Shown here in pieces: positions 48,805 through 59,175 of a stretch of 64,000 nucleotides of DNA; the stretch's first letter is position 1; the number at the start of each line of letters is the position of its first letter. Source of the stretch: Bradysia coprophila (taxonomy: Eukaryota > Arthropoda > Insecta > Diptera > Sciaridae); contig NC_050735.1 in assembly GCF_014529535.1 (NCBI RefSeq), positions 11,605,739 to 11,669,738 of the forward strand, in the 5' to 3' direction. The position numbers and the translations under genes are program-made. A model generated the notes under the pieces. That model was not told where the DNA came from and searched no databases. It saw only the letters and a list, made by a program, of their open reading frames with translations.

Positions 48805-51800
48805 CACACGATAATGCACAATGACGGACAAAAATGTCCATCATGCGAATACGTTTTTTTCAATCACGTTACAAAGATGCAACACTGGTGACGTCCGTCT
48901 GGTGCGTCTTTATAGAAAATATTTCTATCCAAAATTTGTTTTCACATGTCTCCGTCCAGATAGATTTTTGATTTTTGTGGTAGAGGAACGAGAACTCATA
49001 TGATGATAATAATTTTATTGTCTACTATGTCCTAGCCGACAAAAATACATAAATAAAATACAAAATACAAAAATATCACATTATCATATAGCGCTGATTA
49101 ATTGCTCCAAGGTGTGAAAATAAAAACCAGCTATATCCCAATGGATTTCTAATTTTATGAAGAAAGAAAAATCACTCCAACCGGTAATTTTTATAAGAAT
49201 TGATTGGAGAAAGACTTTCCAAGATAGAAGTCCGAGGTTTAAATATATTCAGGTATGAGGCAGAGCAAAAAAAAACAAAACATAAAAAAGAAGATGCGGG
49301 AAAAGGCAATAAAAATGGATACAATTTAATTCGGTGTCGCAAATATTGACTTCAAAATAATTCAAAATTATGTACCGTAATGTAATAATGTAATGTAGTT
49401 ACTGTTGTTATAATAGGAAAGAAACAGCTTCCCGACTTAAAATAAGCTTCGTAAGATCGATGTCCCTTTCCAAATTTGTAGCCTACATTTAGGTGGAAAA
49501 ATATTTGTTTTTTGATGATTTCTCTAAACTAAAATCTTTTTTTGAATGTACCATGTACCATGCATGTACCAAAACTCGGGCTATTCGATGAAAGTTCAGA
49601 TGTAAAATATGTGACCCATCATACATTAGGTAACTTTTTGTCACTGTTTAAAATTTTTTCCATTGTCGGATACTTAAACCATAAATTTTTGCTTTGATCA
49701 TTGTTAATCCATTGTCTAATTCATAATAAAATCAATTTAATTTTGATATAATGTGAAAACTTAAATTGAAACGTACGTACGACTGAATAATTGACAGCTA
49801 GCAGTTGCCGGTTTTGCCTCTTAACACATCAATTATCCGCGAAGCGTGTCGAAAAAAGAATATTCTCAATAAATGTTTCTAAATGAATTTCATTGAAATT
49901 CGCCAAGTTGCCGAAGACAGTCTCGATTATATAAAGTGTGATTGGTTTTACTTTTCCTGTCCAAAAGATACTGACATTTTTCTTATAATTGGTTCCTCGT
50001 ATTTTAAAACATAAATTTATGATGAAAAATTCTGAGAATACGGGTAAAACAATTTTAGTAAACTTTTTCTGGAAAATAGGCCTTGGACTTTAATGTTGCT
50101 TCAAAGAGGAATTTGTAGTAAATTATCAGTATTTTGAACTTGTTTAACATTCGCCTTCACATCCACTTATTGCTATGTATCACGATTCTCTTAAACAAAA
50201 TTATCTTAATCGGTGCAGCGGTACTTAACAGTTTCAGTATGACGATCCATAAAATTTAAATGATTCAAATGTTTCCAGTACAAAATATTTCGAATGGTAC
50301 TACGAACTATAAACATTGTCATCAAAAATGATACGTTGCACCACCGAACGTTGCAACTCATATATATATATATGCACATACAGCTGATATCTAAATACTA
50401 AATATCTAATTCAATGATCAGACATTTGTACGACATCAAGACGACGTTTTATTTTCCGAAAAAAATATATGGGAAAAATGCAGATTGGAAACTTTAAGTA
50501 TCTCTTGTACACATATGCCATACACACAGTGAACTCGTGAACATTCCATGTATGCATGTTTCTACGTTAGACGATGCTGTGTCTACTTACTTCAATAATA
50601 TGAATGTTATAAGGGTTTTGCCACCACATTCAGCAACACTTTCTTGGAGATGCAAACGGAAAAATAATATATTTTCCACTCGATTATTAGATCATAAAAA
50701 TTGATGCATATGGAATTGGGAATACGAGATTTTTGATGTTGGTACTTACGATGGTATATGGATGTGTTATATGGTTACAAGTGAAGTCTTATATGTTTAT
50801 CGACTTAATATACTATTTCACCGCCACTGTATCAATGCGATTTGGCTAGATAGTGACATATTTTCGCATTGTCATTATTTTTCATCATCTGCCTGCTTCA
50901 GGCTGTAGCTAAGATCTTGACTTTGTCGAACACTGAAGTTGAAGATGTATTTTCAATTTACTTGGTAAGTCAATCTTCCTGGAAAATGTCGTCATTATTG
51001 TATGATAGAAGCCGTAGACTCGCTCTTCAACTAAAAACATCTTTCTCATTGGCACTCTCGTCCAGTTAGCATCTCAGTTGAAGCCTTCAACTTGAAGCAT
51101 TGTATGCAGAGAAATAATAACAGATTGCGCTGCGCCGGTTATCATTTCTCTGATTGTGTGTGACAGCTATTGATAGTCAACTGTCATGTTTCATCCTGAT
51201 CATAAATGCCCACCAGAATATATGAATAGTTAAATGCAGAAACGGGACCAGTCACATTAGCAAATTATAAGACAAATGAAATTTCATTGAACTAACTCCA
51301 TTCCGAATAAGTTTACGATGTTTTTTTGTTTTTAAAAATGAGTGAAACATCTAACAGCCTGTTTGAGGGTGCTTTGGGTGCTCTGTCTCGCGACTCTAAT
51401 GGAAAGAAAAACCCTGGCTCTCTATTGTCACTACTAATAGCAAACCCTTCTCGCATATGAAAAATACGTCTCTTTGAATGAAAATGTTTGTCATTTTCCA
51501 GAGAGTGACTTCTAACTTGTACAGTAGAGACTTCTTTCTTCTGCTTATTTCGTAGAGTCATTCCACATCTGAAGCTGCTACTTTCGGTGAATTGTCTCAT
51601 CCGTTGAGTTCTTACTTTCGGTATGTTATAACTTTCATTTGAACTGAGGTGTTGAGTTGATTGTTTGTAAAGGTATGATCGTGTAGTATTTAAGGACTAA
51701 TTTCTTTACATTATGTTTATAACCTACGATAACCTACGTGGAGTGTAGTAATTTTCATTCACAATATTCAACAGCTGCATTGCTAATCCAGTGAATTGTA

Positions 51801-53010
51801 AATATCTCAAAACTGTGCAACAACATTGTTGACGCATGCAAGTAGGTATAGAAACCGTTCATATCCTTGTTTAATAATTTTGCTGGAAAATATCAACCAT
51901 ACCAGTGATTGTGATACTACACCCTTATGCATATTACAGTAAATTACTGAATTTATAGTCCACTGCATGGAATTTAACATATTTTTGAGTTTTTTAGTCT
52001 TTGCTGCTTTACCGTTTTTAGCATTACATTGTGAAAATGTGTACAACTTATGTGAGTGTGTGTATGTGGTAAGTGAGATGAATATAAAAAAAAACTGTTT
52101 GAAATACTGTTTCCGCAATTTAATTTACAACAGCTTGAGAATATGCAGCAACCGTTAGACTTGCTTAGGTACGTATACATAATATAGATGTGTACACAGA
52201 ACTTAGGCTATGTATGGCTTTTCTTTTGCATATAGCTCGGGAAAAACTCTTTAATATTTATGATGGCATGCTAAATGTGTGATTTTGATGCGAGATTGTA
52301 TGCATGTAACGTTTTCTATTAAGTTTTTTTTAGTAAATCTATTTGTTAAACCGCTCGCTATATTTTTTTTCCAAATGCTGTAACGAATTGTACTCTTTGA
52401 ATAAAGTTGTGCTTTCTACTTTCATTTTGAACTTATCAGTCCGTAAACTCATTCGGTTTAATTAAAGCTTCCAGGAAAAATATAAACGGGGTCTCGGAGT
52501 GAGGGCAAGATGAAAAATAAAATGTATTTTTGTTTTACTTCTTTCAACATCAAAATTAGATGCTCTCTGGCCGTGATAATCCCAGACCAATTGTTTTTTT
52601 TATTACACTTTTTTTTAACACTCTCCATCCAATCTCAAGCATATGCATTACACGTTCGTAGCGGTAATAGGAATCATATTAGATATACTCATGTGTAAGT
52701 AGGTATAGTCCATGAGCGAGCAAAGAAACGAAAATATATTTTTTTTTCATTACCATTACCATGCTGTTGAATTGAGTTGATTGGATAGGGTTTTCGAAGC
52801 AGCTAATTTAATTCCCCAATCAAATCAAAAACGTGAACGATCATCATATCCTAACCTCTAATCCAATTTATCAGTTCCATCATCTATGGATAAAACATTT
52901 ATTTTTCAATAAGTGTTATGTGTGGCAATGGCGAGACTGGTATGGATGGTTGTTAAAAAAGTCTGAGAAAGATTCCGGAACAGGAAAAAGTGCGCAGTTT
53001 GGGCTTACAG

Positions 53011-53146
53011 TCGTGTGTTTTATATACCTGATTTTAATGATAAATCTGATTTTGGTTTGAAAAATTTACGTGAAATATTACATACCAAGGATCAAAACGG
53101 TGTGTTTTCGACCCAGGTGGTAAAAACAACACCGTTTTTATCCGAG
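53011..53146 (+). other. Possible isolated coding exon, product not recognised
   Basis: An acceptor (gcttacag, ending 53010) and a donor (gtatgt, from 53147) bound 136 nt that read openly as about 45 residues (VFYIPDFNDK ... TTPFLSE) of ordinary composition. Phase would be 1 in and 0 out. I could not find a convincing partner exon on either side and do not recognise the family. It may be an orphan exon, a gene relic or chance. Confidence 0.22.
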
Positions 53147-53252
53147 GTATGTATACTATTTTTCATCCTAGAGCTCCAAAGTCACATTCCGAACAAAACA
53201 TAGGTAACAATAAAACTGAACAACAAATTGTAGCAGTGCAAAATCAAGTAAT

Positions 53253-53490
53253 CCGTTTTCGACGCATGTAGCATGTAATAGTATTTTACATGACTAGGGA
53301 TAAAAAGATGAAAAGTAGAGTTTTCGTGTGAATTTTGTTGATCCGAGGCGAAGCCGAGGTCAATAAACACACGAAAACGAGACTTTTCACTTTTATCCCG
53401 AGTTATGTAATGGATTTTACATGCTGAGGGCGTCGAAAGAAGTGCTTAAAACATGAAAAGTACGATTTTCGACGCATGTAGCATGTAAAA
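53253..53490. mobile_element. Palindromic element with GAGGCGAAGCCGAGG tip
   Basis: tttacatgactagggataaa at the left is mirrored by the tttatcccgagttatgtaa arm at the right, with gaaaagtagagttttcgtgtg / cacacgaaaacgagacttttc inside and the GC-rich tip at 53345-53359. ttttcgacgcatgtagcatg occurs on both sides (about 53257 and 53468) as a direct repeat. A relative lies at 39640-39770. Confidence 0.7.
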
Positions 53491-53826
53491 TGCATATAGT
53501 ACACAAAAAAACCTTCTAAATTGCTTATTGCCTTTGCGACCAACTCAGATGTGATCTAAACTGTCCTTTCAGAATTTTGATTGACGCTACCTGGCACTTC
53601 TTTAACTGCTTGGACACGCAAAGTATATGGTGCCACCACAAGCAGATAATGAGAACTAACACTTGTATGTCAATGGTGCCAATCGACAAAATCAAAAATT
53701 AAACTGAATTCGTTGGTTCAATTGAATGTGGGAAGTGTGTAGGATGTAAAAGTAATGAATCCCACAACCGTAGTCATAATATAATTGGGTAACTGTAAGT
53801 TTGATTCATCTTTTTGTTCTATTATT

Positions 53827-54365
53827 CACTGACAGAAAAATAAATAGCGGTCACATGTAATGTATGTCCCCAGGTAATGTATTTTCATAACATTATCTGT
53901 GACAGGTAATCTTTTATAAAATTAGCTGTGACTGGTAATGTAAAAGCTTAACTTCGACAGTTAATTTGCGAATAAAAAAAGTCGCACGCGCTGGATTCGA
54001 TCCGGGGACCCTCAGATCATGAGTCTAGTGCGTTGTCACTGAGCCATTCAGTACGTAACGTTTCATAGTTTTATTGTTGATATAAGCTAAAACATTAACA
54101 GTCACAGCTAATGTAGATTACCCACCACAGATAATGTACATTACCTGCCACAGCTAACATTTGACGGACACATTATTTGTCACAGGTCAATGCTTCACAG
54201 ATAGCCTACTAACAGGAAGCTTTGGGGCACGTTACCAGTCACAGATAATTTATTTCTGTAACATTACCTGTGTCAGCTAACTTTTCGTAACATTACCATC
54301 TGCAGGTAATCTTTTTGGAAAGATTATCTGTCACAAGTAATGTGAAAAAATATTTTTTGTCAGTG
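53827..54365. mobile_element. 539-bp TIR element with internal tRNA-like sequence
   Basis: Ends CACTGACAGAAAAATA and (inverted) CACTGACAAAAAATA. Subterminal regions on both sides are packed with short motifs such as gtgacaggtaatg and cattatctgtgac in both orientations. A tRNA-like segment sits near the centre. No target duplication could be read with confidence. No ORF. Confidence 0.72.
53985..54050 (-). other. tRNA-like sequence 4 inside a TIR element
   Basis: Minus-strand A-box-like aatggctcagtg (54048-54037), an anticodon loop reading CTCATGA (CAT at 54021-54019) on a partly paired stem, and B box ggatcgaatcc (54003-53993). Resembles a tRNA-Met in loop sequence. The acceptor stem is not convincing. 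Confidence 0.55.
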
Positions 54366-54449
54366 TTGTTTTCATTCCCTGCTTTGTATTATCATAACTA
54401 TCAGTTGGTGAAACCGTTGATAAATAATAAATAAATTTGTTGGGCAGTA

Positions 54450-55363
54450 AGGTAAGCGAGGGTATAGCTGACCGTGCAGGTGTACCTGACCAGCTACATT
54501 ATTTATCAGTTTTGGAAAATAATTACAAATGAAAATACGCAAATTAACGTTATAATTAATCTTTAGAGCCTAAAGATTAATTTTTTCATGAAAATAATGC
54601 GATTATTATGTTTAGTTATTTGATAAAACCATAAAATGAAACCAGTGCACCATCTCAGTACAAAGTTGTACATTTCCTAAGAAAATCGTAAGATCGGTGT
54701 GGTCTAATTTAAGGTTTTTATTGACAAAAGAATTATTAATGGACAAAGTTTTGGTGTTTTTAGGTAGTAAATAGTTCGACAATTAATATTATTAACATAA
54801 ATAGCGTCTAAAAGTTAATATTTGATTAATTACATGGTGGTCAAAACATTGCATCAAAAATATGCCATGTTTGTGTAGTTGACAGCACCAAATTCCGTAC
54901 ATTTTTCTTCATGTGACAAATTCACCTTCCATGTGCATTGTTGTGTACAAAATGATGTGATTAAAATTCGTTGATATTTTGTGTTTTTATGAGTTTTTAT
55001 CATTGAAATTGGTTAATATCAGTGAATTAAGCGTGAAAATGTGTCGAATAATGCGAAATTATTGCGAAAAATGTGAAAAATGTCTTAATTTTGTAGCGGT
55101 CAACTACTGCAACAAGACTGGTCAGGTATAAAAACATCCGTTTTTTAGTGGTCAGCTACTGCATCAAAAACAGTGCTTCAGTAAAATCAGTTTTTTACAA
55201 TAAAAATTAATTAATTGTCAATATTTCTGATATTCTACGGAATGGGAACAGATCAAATTAAATTCTGACGAAGGAAAAACTTAGCTTCATCGAAATCATC
55301 CTGAGATACTGATGACCAAAGTTGAAAAATTGTTTAGACGGTCAGCTACTACCTCGCTTACCT
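54450..55363. mobile_element. 914-bp TA-flanked TIR element
   Basis: Starts AGGTAAGCGAGGGTATAGCT and ends with the near complement (ggtcagctactacctcgctt then acct), TA on both sides (54448-54449, 55364-55365). The ggtcagctactg motif is repeated inside near the right end (55089, 55146). No transposase frame. Tc1/mariner-type by its TA target (inferred). A minisatellite abuts its right end. Confidence 0.72.
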
Positions 55364-55378
55364 TAGGAAAAATTAAAA

Positions 55379-55900
55379 TTGGTGTATGGTTGGGCAGCTG
55401 GAAAAATTTGGTCACTTTCGGTGTATGGTTGGGCAGCTGGAAAAATTTGATCACTTTCGGTGTATGGTTGGGCAACTGGAAAAATTTGATCACTTTCGGT
55501 GTATGGTTGGGCAGCTGGAAAAATTTGATCACTTTTGGTGTATGTTGGCAGCGGGAAAAATTTGGTCACTTTTGGTGTATGTTGGGCAGCGGGAAAAATT
55601 TGGTCACTTTCGGTGAATGTTGGGCAGCGGGAAAAATTTGATCACTTTTGGTGTATGTTGGGCAGCGGGAAAAATTTGGTCACTTTTGGTGTATGTTGGG
55701 CAGCGGGAAAAATTTGGTCACTTTCGGTGAATGTTGGGCAGCGGGAAAAATTTGGTTACTTTCGGTGAATGTTGGGCAGCGGGAAAAATTTGGTCACTTT
55801 CGGTGAATGTTGGGCAGCGGGAAAAATTTGGTCACTTTTGGTGTATGTTGGGCAGCGGGAAAAATTTGATCACTTTTGGTGTATGTTGGGCAAAGGGACG
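55379..55900. repeat. Minisatellite with 39-bp units changing to 38-bp units
   Basis: Unit ggtgtatggttgggcagctg then gaaaaatttggtcactttc. The first four copies are 39 bp and keep a frame (GVWLGSWKNLVTF). One copy is shortened to about 37 bp, and the following copies are 38 bp (tgttgggcagcggga form), so the frame changes each unit. This argues against coding. Confidence 0.88.
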
Positions 55901-55902
55901 TA

Positions 55903-56388
55903 TATACAGTTATATTGACCTATATATAGCTATATTGACCTATATATAGCTATATTGACCTATATATAGCTATATTGACCTATATATAACTATATTTACC
56001 TATATAGCTATATTGACCTATATATAGCTATATTGACCTATATATAGCTATATTGACCTATATATAGCTATACTGACCTATATATAGCTATATTGATGAC
56101 CTATATATAGCTATACTGACCTATATATAGCTATATTGATGACCTATATATAACTATATTTACCTATATATAGCTATACTGACCTATATATAGCTATATT
56201 GATGACCTATATATAACTATATTTACCTATATATAGCTATATTTACCTATATATAGCTATATTTACCTATATATAGCTATATTTACCTATATATAGCTAT
56301 ATTGACCTATATATAGCTATATTGACATATATATAACTATATTGACCTATATATAGCTATATTGACCTATATAGTTAATATATAGCTA
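55903..56388. repeat. 18-bp AT-rich tandem array
   Basis: About 27 units of tatatagctatattgacc with variants (tactgacc, tttacc, tgatgacc). It begins within 5 bases of the previous minisatellite and runs into an aaaatttttcaaaattt low-complexity tract at 56389-56565. Confidence 0.88.
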
Positions 56389-56593
56389 AATTTTTTTTTA
56401 ATTTTGAAAATTTTTCAAAATTTGAAAAATTTTTCAAAATTTAAAAAAAAAATCAAAATTTTAAAAAAAATTTCAAAAAATTCAAAAATTGTCAAATCTT
56501 TTTAAAAATTTCAAAAATTTTCAAAATTTTCAAATTTATAAAATTTTTCAAATTTTTCAATCTACTAATTCTTCCAAAAGAACTGATATCAGT

Positions 56594-57022
56594 CAAAAGC
56601 ACTCAAAAGAGTAAAAGTGACGCAAGTCCCTTTGCATACTTCCAAAACAACTGATATCGCTGGAGGTGACGCATTCTCCGCTTGTACGCAAAAACTGTAA
56701 CAGCAAAAATTTGACCAAAGAAATTCTAGAAACAAAATTTTACCAAAAAAAATTTTGCGTCACAAGTGGCAGATGTTGAGGAAAGTACTTTTAGGAATTT
56801 TTTTAAAATAGGCAAGAATACGTCCTAATACGTCCGAATCATCTGCCACTTTGTGACGCAAATTTTTTTTTGGTAAAATTTTGTTTCTAGAATTTCTTTG
56901 GTCAAATTTTTGCTGTTACAGTTTTTGCGTACAAGCGGAGAATGCGTCACCTCCAGCGATATCAGTTGTTTTGGAAGTATGCAAAGGGACTTGCGTCACT
57001 TTTACTCTTTTGAGTGCTTTTG
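56594..57022. mobile_element. 429-bp foldback element with about 182-bp arms
   Basis: Left arm 56594-56775 and right arm 56840-57022 are almost exact inverted copies around a 64-bp loop. Ends are CAAAAGCACTCAAAAGAGTA. Near-identity of the arms suggests a young element. Diverged relatives at 40790-41588 and 37789-37850. Confidence 0.85.
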
Positions 57023-57645
57023 AGTGTTTAATAACAAATGAGATTTAAATTTTACAAATAAGCATTGCGAATGTATATGAAAATCTTAAAAAGCCCATTT
57101 GGGTCTTTGTCCGACTCAGGCAAAAGGCCCTCCGAGAATCCCCGTATTCCCAGTATGGCAATCCGGCATTGAACATTATATCCAAGAATCAATTCTACGA
57201 CAAATTACTGAAAGTTGTTTGTATGTGGAGCTCTCGGTGTGTATTAATGAAACATTTTTAGAATTTGAATGCAAGTTAACTAGATAATCTCTCTGAATAA
57301 TCAAATCGAGATTTATATGGTGTACTCTTTTCTCTAACATAAATATGAAATACAAGCAAGATTTGAATCCGTAAAAATTCTTCGTTGCGGATGTTTAGAT
57401 TTTCAAGCAGACGTTTTCTTTTATACATCTTTCGTCTCTACTCTAAATTAGTTTTTTTTAGTGTTAGAAAAAACTCATCTTTCATCTATGACAATAGCTA
57501 TGATCACCATTTCGACTATGTTTGAATGCTGCTGGCAATGGCAGAAAACGACTGTCGATCGAAAAAAAATGTGATAGTACCGAAAAAGAGCATAAATTAC
57601 GTATCATTGTAGTAATAACTTCAATAAATAAACAAATTTCTGCTA

Positions 57646-57846
57646 CAGTGGACGACAGTGAAATTTAGATAGAAATTTGCTTCAGCAGTTTTTCAGCTGC
57701 TCCACTCATATCAACAAAACTGCTTACACTTGTTTCGGATAGTGATAAAACCGTATTGAGACGCATAAGCACTCTTGTTTGTATGATTGATGCAAGTGAA
57801 AAATTGCTGTAGCAAATTTCTATCTAAGTTTCACTAACATCCACTG
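57646..57846. mobile_element. 201-bp TA-flanked TIR element, CAGTGGA ends
   Basis: TA at 57644-57645 and 57847-57848. Ends CAGTGGACGACAGTGAAA and (inverted) CAGTGGATGTTAGTGAAA, arms continuing as ttagatagaaatttgct. Tc1/mariner-type MITE by ends and target. Confidence 0.82.
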
Positions 57847-58331
57847 TATTGAACTGTATGTACTACATACTATGTAGTCAATGTCATCAACGGAACATTA
57901 ACACTTAGCAAGATGATGTATAATATCATAAGTGATATCTTCCTGTATCAATTGACCACCAACGGTCTGGCAATCCAAATGACGTTGAATTTTATTATCT
58001 CAATTGATTTCCCCGCGACAATAGTGGAGGAAACGATCAACACATAACATCACACAATCTCGGCGAATATCACGAAACCGAATAGAACAATGAAATTTCC
58101 TTCAAGGAAAATGGATTTTCGGCAACTGCGTGTGTTTGTATTTTTAATATTAGATACACGCATGATGTGCTCGCACGGCTTGTGTTTATGAGTCACTGCC
58201 GGAGGGGAAATCAACATTTTAAACATGCGGGGTTAGCGTCAAGAGTTGCAAACAACAGGTCAACCTAGTGCGAATAGACAACGGAAAATTTCGGTAATAG
58301 AGAATGAGAGTAATAGTACATTGAATGACAA

Positions 58332-58428
58332 GGGGCGAAAGTAAAAAAATTCAACCGTGTGCGAGAGTTGATGCCCGCGCCGAAGGCAAGGGCCTCAATC
58401 GCACAGGTTGAATTTTTTTACTTTTGCC
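58332..58428. repeat. Palindromic element with GCGCCGAAGGC tip
   Basis: ggggcgaaagtaaaaaaatt and caacc at the left are mirrored by ggttg and aatttttttacttttgcccc at the right. The tip (about 58376-58393) is GC-rich. It lies directly beside the 58446 element, whose right end also has an actttcgcccc stretch. Confidence 0.7.
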
Positions 58429-58445
58429 CCGAGTCGTTCATACTA

Positions 58446-58897
58446 TTTTTTTTGATACCAACATCGAAAGTTGATACGTATCGCAAACATCAGAACAAAA
58501 TGTTGAAATATGAAGGCATTTAGCCAGAAAATGCGGGGGTCCAGGGGGCGGCAGCCCCCTGGTATATCAAAAATTTAATTTTTTAGCCACCACAACAACA
58601 ACACACACAAAAATTAACAAATAAATAACAAATCATTCAGCAACAAAAAGTATCAACTTCGTATGTTAATTTCAATAAGAGCACTGGCGCACGCTTTATT
58701 TCAATTTTGATCGCAGTACACTTATTGACAAGAGTCGACTATTACATTATGTAGTCGACTTTCGCATTATGTATATTGACTTTCGCTTTATGTATTCTTT
58801 CTTTCTCCCCGCTCAAACACATAACTTGCATTTTTTTACTTTCGCCCCGGATTTCGAGGGCGAAAGTATCAACTTTCGATGTTGGTATCAAAAAAAA
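58446..58897. mobile_element. 452-bp TA-flanked element with exact 32-bp TIRs
   Basis: Eight T then GATACCAACATCGAAAGTTG and ATAC (58446-58477) is exactly mirrored at 58866-58897, with TA immediately outside on both sides. A GC-rich hairpin (58530-58561) with ggggcggcagccccc lies inside. No transposase. Tc1/mariner-type non-autonomous element (inferred), and young judging by perfect ends. Confidence 0.87.
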
Positions 58898-59175
58898 TAT
58901 GTTCCGACTCATTTTCCCATTAGTTATTTGCCCCTCGATATTGTCCGATATGTATACATGTTATGATTGTTGCTACGCGGAACCATGTGTAATATACATC
59001 GAAATAGAACAGACATTGAAGCAGTTCATTAAGTTCGTTTATTCGATTAGCATGAGCGTCAAAACCACGTTTTCGGTCGGGTTGAATCACAGCACTCATC
59101 ATATATTCGATCAGTCAATTAGCTGATACGGTCACTGTCGAAAGCATTGTAATAACTCGCGCGAATAAATCTAAA

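Larger units (their letters stand above)
48805..53826. other. Gene-poor stretch
   Basis: Apart from the hairpin family element at 53253-53490 and one possible exon (53011-53146), nothing is recognisable. AT-rich simple sequence and TA dinucleotide runs (about 50361) occur. Frames at 51313-51600 and 51807-52180 have no motif support. Confidence 0.5.
57023..59175. other. Intergenic stretch before the dioxygenase gene
   Basis: Contains TA-flanked elements at 57646-57846 and 58446-58897 and a hairpin at 58332-58428. The last 250 bases are the presumed 5' flank of the dioxygenase gene. No clear TATA box can be chosen in this AT-rich sequence. Confidence 0.55.

Noticed and set aside
55312..55949. 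Repeat proteins of the GVWLGSWKN type in several frames
   Set aside because: The unit length changes from 39 to 38 bp, so the frame is not maintained; the array is a minisatellite.
55903..56388. CRISPR-like regular repeats
   Set aside because: Units are contiguous with no unique spacers, and the context is eukaryotic; this is a simple tandem array.
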